Below, piece after piece: positions 20,101 through 25,858 of a stretch of DNA of 25,860 bases. How positions within the stretch are numbered: position 1 is the first letter of the stretch; each line of letters begins with the position of its first letter. The position numbers and the translations under genes are program-made. The notes beneath the pieces are model-generated. The model saw only the letters and a program-made list of their open reading frames with translations, was not told where the DNA came from and did not search any database. Source of the stretch: a virus; the IMG/VR virus record IMGVR_UViG_3300043587_000020, positions 1 to 25,860 of that record; one strand, given 5' to 3'.

Positions 20101-20280
20101 CTGGATCGCGAGGGCCCGGGCGATACGTGGCTTGCGCGCCACCCCCTGGTCGTACGACGACAGACCGAAGAACTCCGGCGGGATCTGCTCGGACCCGACC
20201 GAGAACTGCGGGCCAGCGACATCGTCGGCCAGCGAATCGGTCAGCTGGAGTGCGTCCCTGATCCGTTGCATGAGGCCCAT
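17191..20280 (-). CDS. Portal - prohead protease - major capsid fusion (1029 aa)
   Basis: One uninterrupted frame carries three head functions. Residues 1-416 are an HK97-type portal (EDLLFEGTAWWRVTEWMGE; ARLFGLDSEDLAVSTTSRTY; EDEIREREGMPPLTP), the 12-subunit ring for DNA entry. Residues 417-599 are an HK97-family prohead protease: His499 in VYVEHD, Ser546 in GLSAGF and Glu572 in SEISL are the expected catalytic positions. Residues 600-1029 are the HK97-fold major capsid protein, beginning MKCTKCG with Cys602/605/616. Each part has the length of a normal separate gene. In-frame starts with ribosome-binding sites lie at both joints (GTG 19032, ATG 18483). The first ATG at 20280 has no clear ribosome-binding site; Met4 is an alternative. 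Confidence 0.88.
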   Translation of the reverse strand: MGLMQRIRDALQLTDSLADDVAGPQFSVGSEQIPPEFFGLSSYDQGVARKPRIARALAIQCPAVLRGRNLICTPIGALTWAAYRSNQQHTTPELLAQPERDIPRSVTMSYTVEDLLFEGTAWWRVTEWMGEALTSFPKHVRRLEPRSVQQRKDNKTYVSRDGSLQGDSYDYIDDRELIRFDSPADGVLIVGGGAIMTLLMLDNRAYVSANNPVPEGYFTPKDGVDPFDDDPDADATDEEKDAAFTASKFLNQWAAKRLTESTAYVPGGLDYEQLAWDPEKLQLAEARQHAVLEIARLFGLDSEDLAVSTTSRTYLNAESKRRDRIDFVLGMYINAIADRLSMGDVTPRGQVVRADVDAFAMTDTKARWEAYKIALDIGLLDEDEIREREGMPPLTPVQRAARSRAKAPAVSQGDQPVNDNVRQIRAVAPAAIELASDGELELTAVSGPEFRVNLATRTISGLAVPYAGATAINQGETYAFQRGSIAFTDPKRVKVYVEHDKARVIGFATKLDDRPEGLYAELKIANIPEGDHALLMASEGLWDGLSAGFKAGGRFARQDDGVLFASGAPLSEISLCTVPAFEDARVTAVALSANNEGNTMKCTKCGALHAAGVVQCDAAVLAAFTAAPAVVELSETNAGFDPVQFQADLTASIGGAFAQLLTEAGQTGVLPGQREVVAAGRQQVAQFAVTEELPYRFDGSTTGEHCFTDDLRDMQNGNQVAKKRLDTFMEEAHQQFAVTTTNVSAFNPTQNRPELYVPSLQFTRPLFDLATTGTLDSITPFTVPKFSSASGLVGPHTQGTEPTPGAFAATVQTVTPTAISGKVEINREVWDQGGNPQTDTIVWQEMQNAYFEAAEVGIATMLNALSAATLYSGAEINLAGAVDGALQTALTNLFVDLQYVRGGNRYTAAAADAQLYKAIAAAKDSAGRPLFPMLGPTNANGQVEAVASSANVLGQTFRPAWALSQAILDNAENSYLFVPSSVWAWLSAPKRFTFEYQVKSIDMAVWGYTGSAVLRNSDVARIDYTTADV
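18481..18495 (-). promoter_or_regulatory. Internal capsid start: SD and in-frame ATG
   Basis: GAAGGGAA (18495-18488) precedes an in-frame ATG (18483-18481), with six bases between AAGGG and ATG. The same GAAGGGAA occurs at the gene joints at 2792 and 3109. The ATG opens the capsid part exactly at its natural N-terminus (430 residues). A TGA lies one base out of frame inside ATGA, the usual junction form in this genome. Confidence 0.72.
19030..19046 (-). promoter_or_regulatory. Internal protease start: SD and in-frame GTG
   Basis: AGGGAG (19046-19041) stands eight bases before an in-frame GTG (19032-19030), residue 417, in a GTGA context with the TGA one base out of frame. Starting here gives a 183-residue protease of normal size (first residues VNDNVRQIRAV). 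Confidence 0.65.
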
Positions 20281-20384
20281 AGCGCTGATGGTACATACGA
20301 GATCCGGAATATGCGCTGTATGCCGATCTGCGGGGTTTTCAGGGGGTGGGGGTCACTGGGGTGCCTGACGGGCCCTGAAACCGG

Positions 20385-20422
20385 CGGATACCCCGCAATC
20401 TGTCGAGATCGCGGGGTATCCG
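20385..20422 (-). terminator. Long hairpin between terminase and portal
   Basis: Twelve-base arms (20385-20396 and 20411-20422, CGGATACCCCGC) pair perfectly. After one A-C mismatch three more pairs close a six-base loop (401-406). It begins 10 bases after the terminase stop in the minus direction, the place of an intrinsic terminator, although there is no T tract. An 8-base inverted repeat (TTTCAGGG/CCCTGAAA) lies further along in the same 151-base gap. It could instead be a processing or attenuation structure setting the portal level. Confidence 0.55.
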
Positions 20423-20431
20423 GGCGAAACC

Positions 20432-22036
20432 CTACGCGGCAGACACCAGGCCCTGCGACTTCCGGCGCGGGATCGTCCGAGCCAGGAACACCGCTCCAGC
20501 CGCCGCATACGCCCCATCCACATTCGCAGCCCCCCGCCGCACAAACCGGAACCCGTCACCCGAAACCTGCTTGTTCGCGCCGAGCACATGCGCCGTCAGC
20601 ATCGGGTCACCCGAGTGCCGCACCCGCCCAGCCTTCACCTGCTCCACCAGCCCCTGGCACGCCGACGACATCCCCACCCCGTCCAGAGGCTCGATCCCCC
20701 GGAACTTCCGCGCCAACCGCTGCATATGCGGCGCCGCCGCCGCCGCCGGCCCGTTCGGGAACCAGCCGATCTTCTTCGGCTTCACCTTCCGCAGCATCGC
20801 CGGAATCCCGCCATCAGCGAACGCCGCATCCAGCGACGGCCACGCCCCCAGCACATCCAGCCGCGTCACGCCCGAGTCATCCACCGCCGCCGCGATCAGC
20901 GACACATGGTCGAAGTCCGGCGCCACATCCAGCGTCACCGCCACCCGAGACCGCAGCTTGGCCAACGTCGCAGACGGGTCCTTGCACGCCGTCCAGTGCG
21001 CCTCCTGGATCGCAGCCCGCAACGCAGGCACGCCCTGGCACAGGTGCTCCGGCCGGAACACCGTCGCCGGCAGATTCGCCTTCGACGCCAGTGTCGCTTC
21101 CGAGATCGTGCCGTGCCCCAACGCCGGGTTCGCCCGGGCCCACTGCTTGCGGTCCCACACATCGCAGCCGTCCTCGCCCGACCACTCCAGCAGGCACAGG
21201 GTGTCGTCGCCCTCCCCGTCCTCGATGAACGCCAGCGCAGACGCCCGCAGCGTGTTCAACACGATCGACCCGTCATCCCCCGCGTTCGACAGCCCGTACA
21301 TCTGCGCCTTAGGCCGGGCCGTCGTCGCCCCGTCCATCGCCGCCCAGCCCTCCCAGCCCGTGTCCTGCTCGCCCTTCTGCCGGTGCTCCCGCAGCTCATC
21401 CGCCAACCCCAGATCGATCGACAACGACCGGCCACCCGTCCGGCCCGCAGTCGCCGTCTTGTAGACCGCGCCGTTCGTCAGCTTCAGCGACGTGTCCAAC
21501 GCCCCGTACTTCGCCAACTGCACCCACCGCTCCCGCGCTGGCAACCAGCGCTTCACCACGTCCGACCCGTCATCCAGGTCATCCATCACCAGCCGCGAAT
21601 GGGCACGCCGCCGGGCAGCCTGAAGATCCCGCTCCTGCGCCAAATCCACCGCCGCCGCCCACGCATCCCGCGCATACGACATGTTCGTGGACGTCCCCAC
21701 CACCAGCCGCGCATCGTCTTCCAACATCCGCCACAGCGTGAGGATCTTCAGCAGGGTCGTCTTGCCGTTCTGCCGCGCCACCAGAATCAACACCACCCGG
21801 AACCGGTACGACCCGTCCGGGTTCAACTCCAACGCCCTGATCAGCGCCAGCTTCTGCCACGGGAACAGCCGGACACCCAGCCGCTCAGCGAACCGAATGC
21901 ACGCGAATCCCTTGCTGGTGGCATCCGTGAGCTTCCGCTTGGGCGGCGTGCCAAGCCGAGGCTCGGCCACCCCCATCAACGGCTTGGTCGCAGCCGCGCG
22001 CACCCGGCGCTTCCTGGCCGCAGCCACAGCCGCCAT
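20432..22036 (-). CDS. terL: Terminase large subunit (534 aa)
   Basis: ATPase motifs are clear: ARQNGKT (residues 87-93) as Walker A and SIDLGLADE (206-214) as Walker B, with the GLSNAGDDGS coupling motif at 248-257. The C-terminal half has an RNase H-like nuclease start, VTLDVAPDFDHVS (Asp370), typical of large terminases. The enzyme pumps DNA into the capsid and cuts the concatemer. It is of full family length. The start shares a base with the 71-aa gene stop (TGATG). An HNH endonuclease lies two genes upstream, as in many cohesive-end phages. Confidence 0.93.
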   Translation of the reverse strand: MAAVAAARKRRVRAAATKPLMGVAEPRLGTPPKRKLTDATSKGFACIRFAERLGVRLFPWQKLALIRALELNPDGSYRFRVVLILVARQNGKTTLLKILTLWRMLEDDARLVVGTSTNMSYARDAWAAAVDLAQERDLQAARRRAHSRLVMDDLDDGSDVVKRWLPARERWVQLAKYGALDTSLKLTNGAVYKTATAGRTGGRSLSIDLGLADELREHRQKGEQDTGWEGWAAMDGATTARPKAQMYGLSNAGDDGSIVLNTLRASALAFIEDGEGDDTLCLLEWSGEDGCDVWDRKQWARANPALGHGTISEATLASKANLPATVFRPEHLCQGVPALRAAIQEAHWTACKDPSATLAKLRSRVAVTLDVAPDFDHVSLIAAAVDDSGVTRLDVLGAWPSLDAAFADGGIPAMLRKVKPKKIGWFPNGPAAAAAPHMQRLARKFRGIEPLDGVGMSSACQGLVEQVKAGRVRHSGDPMLTAHVLGANKQVSGDGFRFVRRGAANVDGAYAAAGAVFLARTIPRRKSQGLVSAA

Positions 22037-22251
22037 CAGACGTCCAACCCGAAGAAGTCCGCCATCGCAGCGTTGATAGCCCGGCGGCCGTCCAACTGCG
22101 CCTGGACGAAGTCGTCAGCGACCACCCAGCCGTCAGGTGACCCAACGTCACCACAGGCCTGATTGCCCAGTGTGAGTGACGACATAACGGAGTGGGTGTC
22201 TTTGCGCTCAGCGCGGGGAAAAACTCGCTGATTTCGCCTGCTTTTCGTCAC
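22036..22251 (-). CDS. Hypothetical protein before terminase (71 aa)
   Basis: A GTG start with AGGAG nine bases upstream. The sequence has a basic N-terminus (VTKSRRNQRVFPRAERKD), a middle with one Cys, and an acidic C-terminus (DDFVQAQLDGRRAINAAMAD FFGLDV in part). It occupies the place of a small terminase subunit but is shorter than usual and shows no clear DNA-binding helix pair. It may be a reduced terminase partner or unrelated. Confidence 0.65.
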   Translation of the reverse strand: MTKSRRNQRVFPRAERKDTHSVMSSLTLGNQACGDVGSPDGWVVADDFVQAQLDGRRAINAAMADFFGLDV

Positions 22252-22276
22252 TGTGGGTCACTCCTGTCGTGGTTGT

Positions 22277-22453
22277 TCATCGGATGTGGATCGTGTGGGT
22301 GGTGCTGGTGTACCGGTTGCTGCGTTCGGTGATGTCGATGCTGGTTGGGGTGATGGTGACCATGGTGATGCGGTCCATGGCGTCGATGCTTGGTGCGAGG
22401 ACTGCTAGGGCTTGGAGTACTTGGGCGTGGGTGATGGTGTCGGGTAGGTCCAT
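22277..22453 (-). CDS. Hypothetical protein (58 aa)
   Basis: The ATG is two bases after the HNH gene stop. The small protein has a helix (LPDTITHAQVLQALAVLAPS) and a beta hairpin rich in Thr and Ile (RITMVTITPTSIDITERSNR). No Cys pair or membrane segment is seen. It lies between HNH and terminase-linked genes; its role is unknown. Confidence 0.7.
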   Translation of the reverse strand: MDLPDTITHAQVLQALAVLAPSIDAMDRITMVTITPTSIDITERSNRYTSTTHTIHIR

Positions 22454-22455
22454 GG

Positions 22456-22725
22456 TCAGTCCCAGTGTGTGGTGGGTGGGTTGGGTGTGGGGTTGTTGGT
22501 GGTGGGGTCGCCGATGGTGCGGTTGCAGGGTGCGCAGGTGGCGATGACTCGGCTGGTGTCGGTGGGTGTGCGGCCTGTGGTGATGCCGTCGAGGTGGTGG
22601 GCTTGGGTGGCGATGGTGGTGCATCCGGGGAGTTGTAGTTGGCAGGTGTGGTTGTCGCGTTTGAGGATGCGTGCGCGGTATTTGCGCCATGCGGTGTCGC
22701 TTCCGCCGGCCCATCCTCGGCTCAT
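22456..22725 (-). CDS. HNH endonuclease (89 aa)
   Basis: The HNH signature is complete. Cys28 and Cys35 with Cys64 and Cys67 make the structural zinc site; His43-His44 in QAHHLDG supply the catalytic His; NRTIGD (Asn68) is the closing part. Small HNH proteins next to large terminase genes are needed for cohesive-end cutting in related phages (established for HK97-type systems). The start overlaps the upstream gene stop as ATGA. There is no intron or homing-endonuclease look; it is an integral packaging gene. Confidence 0.9.
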   Translation of the reverse strand: MSRGWAGGSDTAWRKYRARILKRDNHTCQLQLPGCTTIATQAHHLDGITTGRTPTDTSRVIATCAPCNRTIGDPTTNNPTPNPPTTHWD

Positions 22726-22892
22726 GTGGGGTCGCAGGTGTGGGTGCGGGCGTTGGCGGGGCAGCCGCAGGGCATGCGGAGGTCGGGCGGGTAGGGGCCG
22801 TCTTCGTTGACTTGGTGGGCTTGGCAGGTGGGGTCGGCGCAGTCGCCTCCTTGACGGTCGATGGTGTCGGGCATGTGGCATGGGCGGTTCAT
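22722..22892 (-). CDS. Small Cys-rich protein (56 aa)
   Basis: The ATG overlaps the upstream stop as ATGA, and the stop overlaps the HNH start. Six Cys are spread as RPCHMPD, GGDCADPTCQAH, MPCGCPANARTHTC, which can bind zinc. It is otherwise Pro- and acid-rich. Short zinc-ribbon-like proteins of unknown role are frequent in actinophage genomes near HNH genes. Confidence 0.75.
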   Translation of the reverse strand: MNRPCHMPDTIDRQGGDCADPTCQAHQVNEDGPYPPDLRMPCGCPANARTHTCDPT

Positions 22893-23239
22893 GGCTGGGT
22901 GTCCTGGTGGCAGTAGTCGGTGTGTGGGTGGCCGTCTGCGGTGTGGCAGGACGGGCATTCGGGGGTGGTCGGCTGGTGGAGGCGTGTCGGCTGGTGGTGG
23001 CGTGGGCGCGCGATCCCGGTGGCTTCGTTGAGCTGGGTGCCGGTGTCGGTGAACACGATGATGTCGGCGGGGCCTTGGTGGTAGTGGGGGCGGGTGTAGG
23101 GGCAGGTGGTGGCCTGGCAGGTCTGTGCGAGTTGGGCTAGCTCGCCGTGCTCGACGCAGAGCGGGCAGGTGGTTCGGGGGCCCCACGGGTCATCGTTGGG
23201 TGCTGTGCAACAGCACGCCGGTGGGTGGTTGTGTGTCAT
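22889..23239 (-). CDS. Cys/His-rich protein (116 aa), first after the repeat region
   Basis: AAGGAG stands nine bases before the ATG. Cys/His groups form at least two likely zinc sites: HPPACCC, CPLCVEHGELAQ, TCPYTRPHYH and, near the end, CPSCHTADGHPHTDYCH. The central part (ADIIVFTDTGTQLNEATGIA) looks like a short beta fold. It is the first gene downstream of the palindromic repeat cluster and 200-base leader, so a regulatory promoter may lie before it. No enzyme motif is recognised. Confidence 0.8.
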   Translation of the reverse strand: MTHNHPPACCCTAPNDDPWGPRTTCPLCVEHGELAQLAQTCQATTCPYTRPHYHQGPADIIVFTDTGTQLNEATGIARPRHHQPTRLHQPTTPECPSCHTADGHPHTDYCHQDTQP

Positions 23240-23437
23240 TTGGTGACTCCTTGCTGAATTGTTCAGGTTGGTTATTGGTGGGGCCGGTACGTGGTCGCCG
23301 TGCTGGGTGTGTGCGGTCTCGGTTCTGGTTGGGGACTTTGACAATCAACAGTCGTTCTAGATTCCCAAGGACAGGCCCACCCGTCACGTGCCGCAAGGTA
23401 GGGCGCAGCCCACCTATGTTTAGTGGGGGTGTTCTAT
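23240..23437 (-). promoter_or_regulatory. 200-base leader between the repeat cluster and the terminase block
   Basis: There is no convincing gene here on either strand. On the minus strand an AT-rich stretch near 23350-23335 contains the palindrome TTGATTGTCAA, and an AAGGAG site stands before the next start. No pair of boxes fits sigma-70 well. Given that the terminase-structural block starts just downstream, this is the most likely place for its promoter, by position only. Confidence 0.4.
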
Positions 23438-23514
23438 AGCTCAGGGTGAGCTGTTATGGCAGCTCAGGGTGAGCTGTTATGGCAGGCCGATAACAGCTCA
23501 CCCTGAGCTGTTAT
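23438..23514. repeat. Palindromic iteron-like cluster (two direct, one inverted copy)
   Basis: Two perfect 23-base direct repeats abut each other (23438-23460 and 23461-23483). An inverted third copy follows at 23490-23509, extending into an 11-bp perfect palindrome (23490-23500 and 23504-23514, centre ccc). Each copy contains the core AGCTCAGGGTGAGCT, itself a 6-bp inverted repeat around GGG. The 23-base period is about two helical turns, as in replication iterons or multimeric operators. The stop codon of the winged-helix gene lies inside the third copy. Candidate origin, operator or terminator cluster. Confidence 0.85.
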
Positions 23515-23789
23515 TCGACCGCTCGGACCAGCTTCCATTTGACCACTGCCCTGCCGTGATCCGACTTTATGAAACCATCCCGGATTACCCATCCGTGGCG
23601 TTCTAGATCGCTTAGTGAGCGCTTTACCGTGGCGAGCGATATGCCCGCCTGCTGCGCTATCCGGGGCTGCGATGGGTAGGCGTTGGTGCCGTCCGTCTTG
23701 GCGTGGTTCCACAGCACCAGGGCGACCACCTTGGGGTTGGTGCCGAGCTTCGGACTCTTGGTGACGGCCCCCAGCCATCCGTGCTTCAC
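23511..23789 (-). CDS. Winged-helix DNA-binding protein (92 aa)
   Basis: The GTG overlaps the previous stop as GTGA. Residues 17-72 match the HTH_36 winged-helix pattern (TNPKVVALVLWNHAKTDGTN; YPSQPRIAQQAGISLATVKR; SLSDLERHGWVIRDG), with the recognition helix at SLATVKRSLSDLE. Such domains occur in phage and plasmid replication initiators and in transcription factors. The rest is a short beta wing (HGRAVVKWKLV). The gene is only 92 residues, so any initiator activity would need partners. The palindromic repeats at its end are its most likely target. Confidence 0.85.
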   Translation of the reverse strand: MKHGWLGAVTKSPKLGTNPKVVALVLWNHAKTDGTNAYPSQPRIAQQAGISLATVKRSLSDLERHGWVIRDGFIKSDHGRAVVKWKLVRAVE

Positions 23790-24154
23790 GCATGCCGCCG
23801 TGGGTGGCGTTGCAGCCCGCCCTGCGCCTGAGTGGTGAACTCGTGGTCCTTGAAGCGGCCGGTGTTGCCGGCCGCTGTCTCGCACTGGTTTTCGGGCTTG
23901 CCGCAGCGGTCGCAGAGCTGTTCGACCTTGGTGTGGTCAGCAGGGAGCCTGCGCTCTTCCACGGGGAGCATGCCGTTGTATGCGGCGAAGCGTTCGAAGG
24001 CTGGCAGCAGGGAGACGTGGGTGATGTAGCCGCGCAGATCGGGTGCGAGCTGGGCGCCCTCGAACAACGCCATGACCTTGTTCGCCTCGTACGGGACCTT
24101 CAGCACGACCACTTCACTGGCCGTGGGGTGTGGGGTTATCCGTATGATGTGCAT
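23786..24154 (-). CDS. Hypothetical protein with Cys motif (122 aa)
   Basis: AGGAAAGG stands before the ATG at 24154; a GTG nine bases upstream is less likely because the ribosome-binding site would touch it. The N-terminal two thirds form an alpha/beta domain (MHIIRITPHPTASEVVVLKV, then MALFEGAQLAPDLRGYITHV). A CDRCGKPENQC motif (about residues 80-90) suggests a zinc knuckle, and the C-terminus is basic and Gln/Arg/His-rich. It is coupled to the winged-helix gene, so a joint replication or control role is plausible. Confidence 0.78.
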   Translation of the reverse strand: MHIIRITPHPTASEVVVLKVPYEANKVMALFEGAQLAPDLRGYITHVSLLPAFERFAAYNGMLPVEERRLPADHTKVEQLCDRCGKPENQCETAAGNTGRFKDHEFTTQAQGGLQRHPRRHA

Positions 24155-24190
24155 CGCGAGCACCTTTCCTGTTGCGGGTTCGGTCCTTGC

Positions 24191-24224
24191 GGCCCCTCAT
24201 CGTCCTCGCGTGCGATGGGGGGCC
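24191..24224. terminator. Hairpin between 201-aa and 122-aa genes
   Basis: GGCCCC-TC-ATCG (24191-24202) pairs with CGAT-GG-GGGGCC (24213-24224) apart from a two-base internal loop; the terminal loop is 10 bases. In the minus direction it follows the 201-aa gene stop by about 30 bases and precedes the ribosome-binding site of the next gene by 24. A terminator, attenuator or RNA stability element would fit. Confidence 0.5.
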
Positions 24225-24253
24225 GTTCTATGTGCGGAGTGTAGATCTGTGTG

Positions 24254-24859
24254 TCATCGGTCGTGGCGTTCGTCTTCGTCCAGGGTGTCCAGGTAGCGCG
24301 GCTCCTGGGGTAACGGCCGGACGTGATCACCCGGACCCACCGGTGTCCAGAGGGTTCCCCGTGGCTTCACGGGGAACCGGTGCCAGTGGCAGTCGTTGTG
24401 GACCTCGAACCAGGACGCGACGTAGAGGTCCCGGCCGACGTGGATGGCTTCTATCAAGGTCCCGGTGACGGTGACGGCTAGCCTATGCGGCCCTGCGTAT
24501 CGGTGGTAGCGGCATTCGCAGGGGACCTGCCAGGACTCGGTCCAGTGGAGTTGGCAGTCGGGGTCTGGTTCCATCTCGGGTGGGCTGTCCATGGTGCCGG
24601 GGTACCAGTAGCAGGTGCATTGGGCGGGGCGGCGGTCTCGCTGGCCGTGGACGGGGCAGCAGGGGTCTGCGGGGCGTCCGGGGTACCAGCGGGGTGCGTG
24701 GCGGCAGGTGCAGCCCGTGGTGAGCTGCTTGGGGAAGGCGGGCGTGACGCCGTAGCCGAGGCAGATCACGATGATCTGGTGTGCGCGGGATTCTGCCCAG
24801 TGGCGTACCTGGCCGTATGGGACGGCCCAGATGCTTGGGAGTGGGTCGGGGTCAGGCAT
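24254..24859 (-). CDS. Cys-rich hypothetical protein with duplicated motif (201 aa)
   Basis: The ATG overlaps the RusA stop by eight bases. The N-terminus (WAVPYGQVRHWAESRAHQII) is helical. Residues 49-122 hold an internal near-duplication of Cys-x-Cys...WYPG: CTCRHAPRWYPG then CTCYWYPG, with further CCPVH, DC and CEC groups, so several metal sites are likely. Residues 125-165 are a beta domain (LAVTVTGTLIEAIHVGRDLY, then HNDCHWHRF). The acidic-basic tail ends the protein. I do not recognise the family; coupling to RusA suggests DNA processing. Confidence 0.8.
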   Translation of the reverse strand: MPDPDPLPSIWAVPYGQVRHWAESRAHQIIVICLGYGVTPAFPKQLTTGCTCRHAPRWYPGRPADPCCPVHGQRDRRPAQCTCYWYPGTMDSPPEMEPDPDCQLHWTESWQVPCECRYHRYAGPHRLAVTVTGTLIEAIHVGRDLYVASWFEVHNDCHWHRFPVKPRGTLWTPVGPGDHVRPLPQEPRYLDTLDEDERHDR

Positions 24860-25358
24860 GGGGGACCGCCAGGGGGAGTGTGGTGGGCAGGTAGCCGACC
24901 GGCCGCAACTGGCAGTACATGCCGGGCGTGGTGGCTGAGTCACCCAGTCGGTCGATGGACCAGAACGGGTCATCGGCGTATACCTTCTTCGCTTCGATAT
25001 CCACGATCTGTGCGTCGTTGGTGAGCACGCCACAGGACTCCAGCGCGTCGAGGGCGAGCCGGACGAGCTTGTCTAGGTCGCCGCCGATGCCTTGTGCTGA
25101 CTGGGTGGCGGGGTGGGTGCGTTGGGCTGCGGCGGGGGTGCGGGTGACGGCGAAGAGTAGTCGGATGGCGAGTGGCTGGCCGGGGGATGCGCTTTCGCGG
25201 ATGAAGGTGGGGGCGGCGTTTTCGATGAGTGCGCGCCAGGGCCGGTTGCGGGTGGCTTGTTCGCTCATGATGACGCGGCCTTGGTGGATGCGGCCGACCA
25301 TGGAGCCTTTGGGTGCGGGTTCGCCGTAGACGCGGAAGGCCCATGTCTGGGTGATCAC
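24852..25358 (-). CDS. rusA: RusA-like Holliday junction resolvase (168 aa)
   Basis: GTG at 25358 overlaps the previous stop (GTGA). The RusA pattern is present: YGEPAPKGS near the N-terminus, the acidic core GGDLDKLVRLALDAL (Asp94, Asp96), then TNDAQIVDIEAKKVY (Asp115). These three Asp are the expected metal-binding catalytic residues. RusA dimers cut four-way junctions made during phage recombination and replication. It probably acts with the ERF annealing protein encoded across the window junction. The C-terminal 30 residues (beyond SIDRLGD) are a Pro/Leu-rich extension. Confidence 0.88.
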   Translation of the reverse strand: MITQTWAFRVYGEPAPKGSMVGRIHQGRVIMSEQATRNRPWRALIENAAPTFIRESASPGQPLAIRLLFAVTRTPAAAQRTHPATQSAQGIGGDLDKLVRLALDALESCGVLTNDAQIVDIEAKKVYADDPFWSIDRLGDSATTPGMYCQLRPVGYLPTTLPLAVPHA

Positions 25359-25732
25359 CAGCGGGTTCCGTACCGGTTGCAGTGGTCGAGCTCGGTGTGG
25401 TCTGCGGCCAGGACGCAGGGGCTGTCGGCCTGGAATCTGTGCTGGGCTGCGCAGGGGGTGTAGTCGATCCAGCCGTCTACCTGCGCCGAGGCGATACCGG
25501 TCCGCAGCGCATGGTCGCCGGTGCAGTCCGGTGCGCCCTCGGCGTTCTCTGTGGCGTAGGCGGCCAGCGCGTCCCACTCCTCTCGCGTCAGCAGGACCAC
25601 ATCGGTGCGCGTGTCGATGTCGGCCCGGCCGCCGATCTGCTTGAGCGAGACGGGGTGCCTACTGTCGCCACCGATCGAGAGGGTGGTGACGTAGTCGTCG
25701 TTGTCGATCTGGAGCATGCGGGTGGTGTCCAT
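25355..25732 (-). CDS. Hypothetical protein (125 aa) before rusA
   Basis: The ATG at 25732 (MDTTRMLQIDNDDYVTTLSI) follows a GAAAGG site. The frame stays open into the window end, so a longer N-terminus is possible but not needed. The N-terminal part is beta-rich and followed by helix (LTREEWDALAAYATENAEGA). The C-terminal half has four Cys and several His (PDCTGDH, TPCAAQH, SPCVLAADH, DHCNRYG), spaced like paired zinc sites. Coupled to RusA. No family recognised. Confidence 0.8.
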   Translation of the reverse strand: MDTTRMLQIDNDDYVTTLSIGGDSRHPVSLKQIGGRADIDTRTDVVLLTREEWDALAAYATENAEGAPDCTGDHALRTGIASAQVDGWIDYTPCAAQHRFQADSPCVLAADHTELDHCNRYGTRW

Positions 25733-25789
25733 GGTGTGGGCCTTTCGTGGTGGTAGTGGCCGCAGTGGCAGGGGTGCCATGGGCCGGCG

Positions 25790-25858
25790 TGGCTGCCGAG
25801 GCAGCAGGTGTGGATGCCGGTGCGGGGGTGGCGCAACCACGCGGTGAGGGTGCGCCAC
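25790..25858. repeat. End-of-window direct repeat, copy B
   Basis: Matches 1-69 at 66 of 69 bases. The hairpin arms that are perfect in copy A are broken here at two positions. On the minus strand one frame through this copy reads CCLGSHAGPWHPCHCGHYHH, a Cys/His-rich peptide that may be the end of a small gene that starts beyond the window or across the junction, though its stop lies 145 bases inside the next gene. Confidence 0.9.

Noticed and set aside
18607-21228. Long plus-strand open frame of 873 codons opposite capsid/portal and terminase
   Set aside because: Its translation is Arg/Pro/Ala-rich low-complexity sequence, as expected from the strand opposite a high-GC gene, and it spans two well-supported minus-strand genes.
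20588-22162. Plus-strand frame of 524 codons opposite terminase
   Set aside because: Extremely Arg/His/Pro-rich with no domain; it mirrors the terminase gene, which has clear ATPase and nuclease motifs.
23190-23396. 68-codon frame in the leader between the repeat cluster and the Cys/His-rich gene
   Set aside because: It has no ribosome-binding site and overlaps the start of the well-supported 116-aa gene in another frame.
25588-25836. TTG-started frame with a Cys/His-rich N-terminus (CCLGSHAGPWHPCHCGHYHH)
   Set aside because: The first 35 residues look possible as a small zinc protein, but the frame then runs 145 bases into the 125-aa gene as Ser/Thr/Pro low complexity. The true gene limits cannot be seen because the window ends here.
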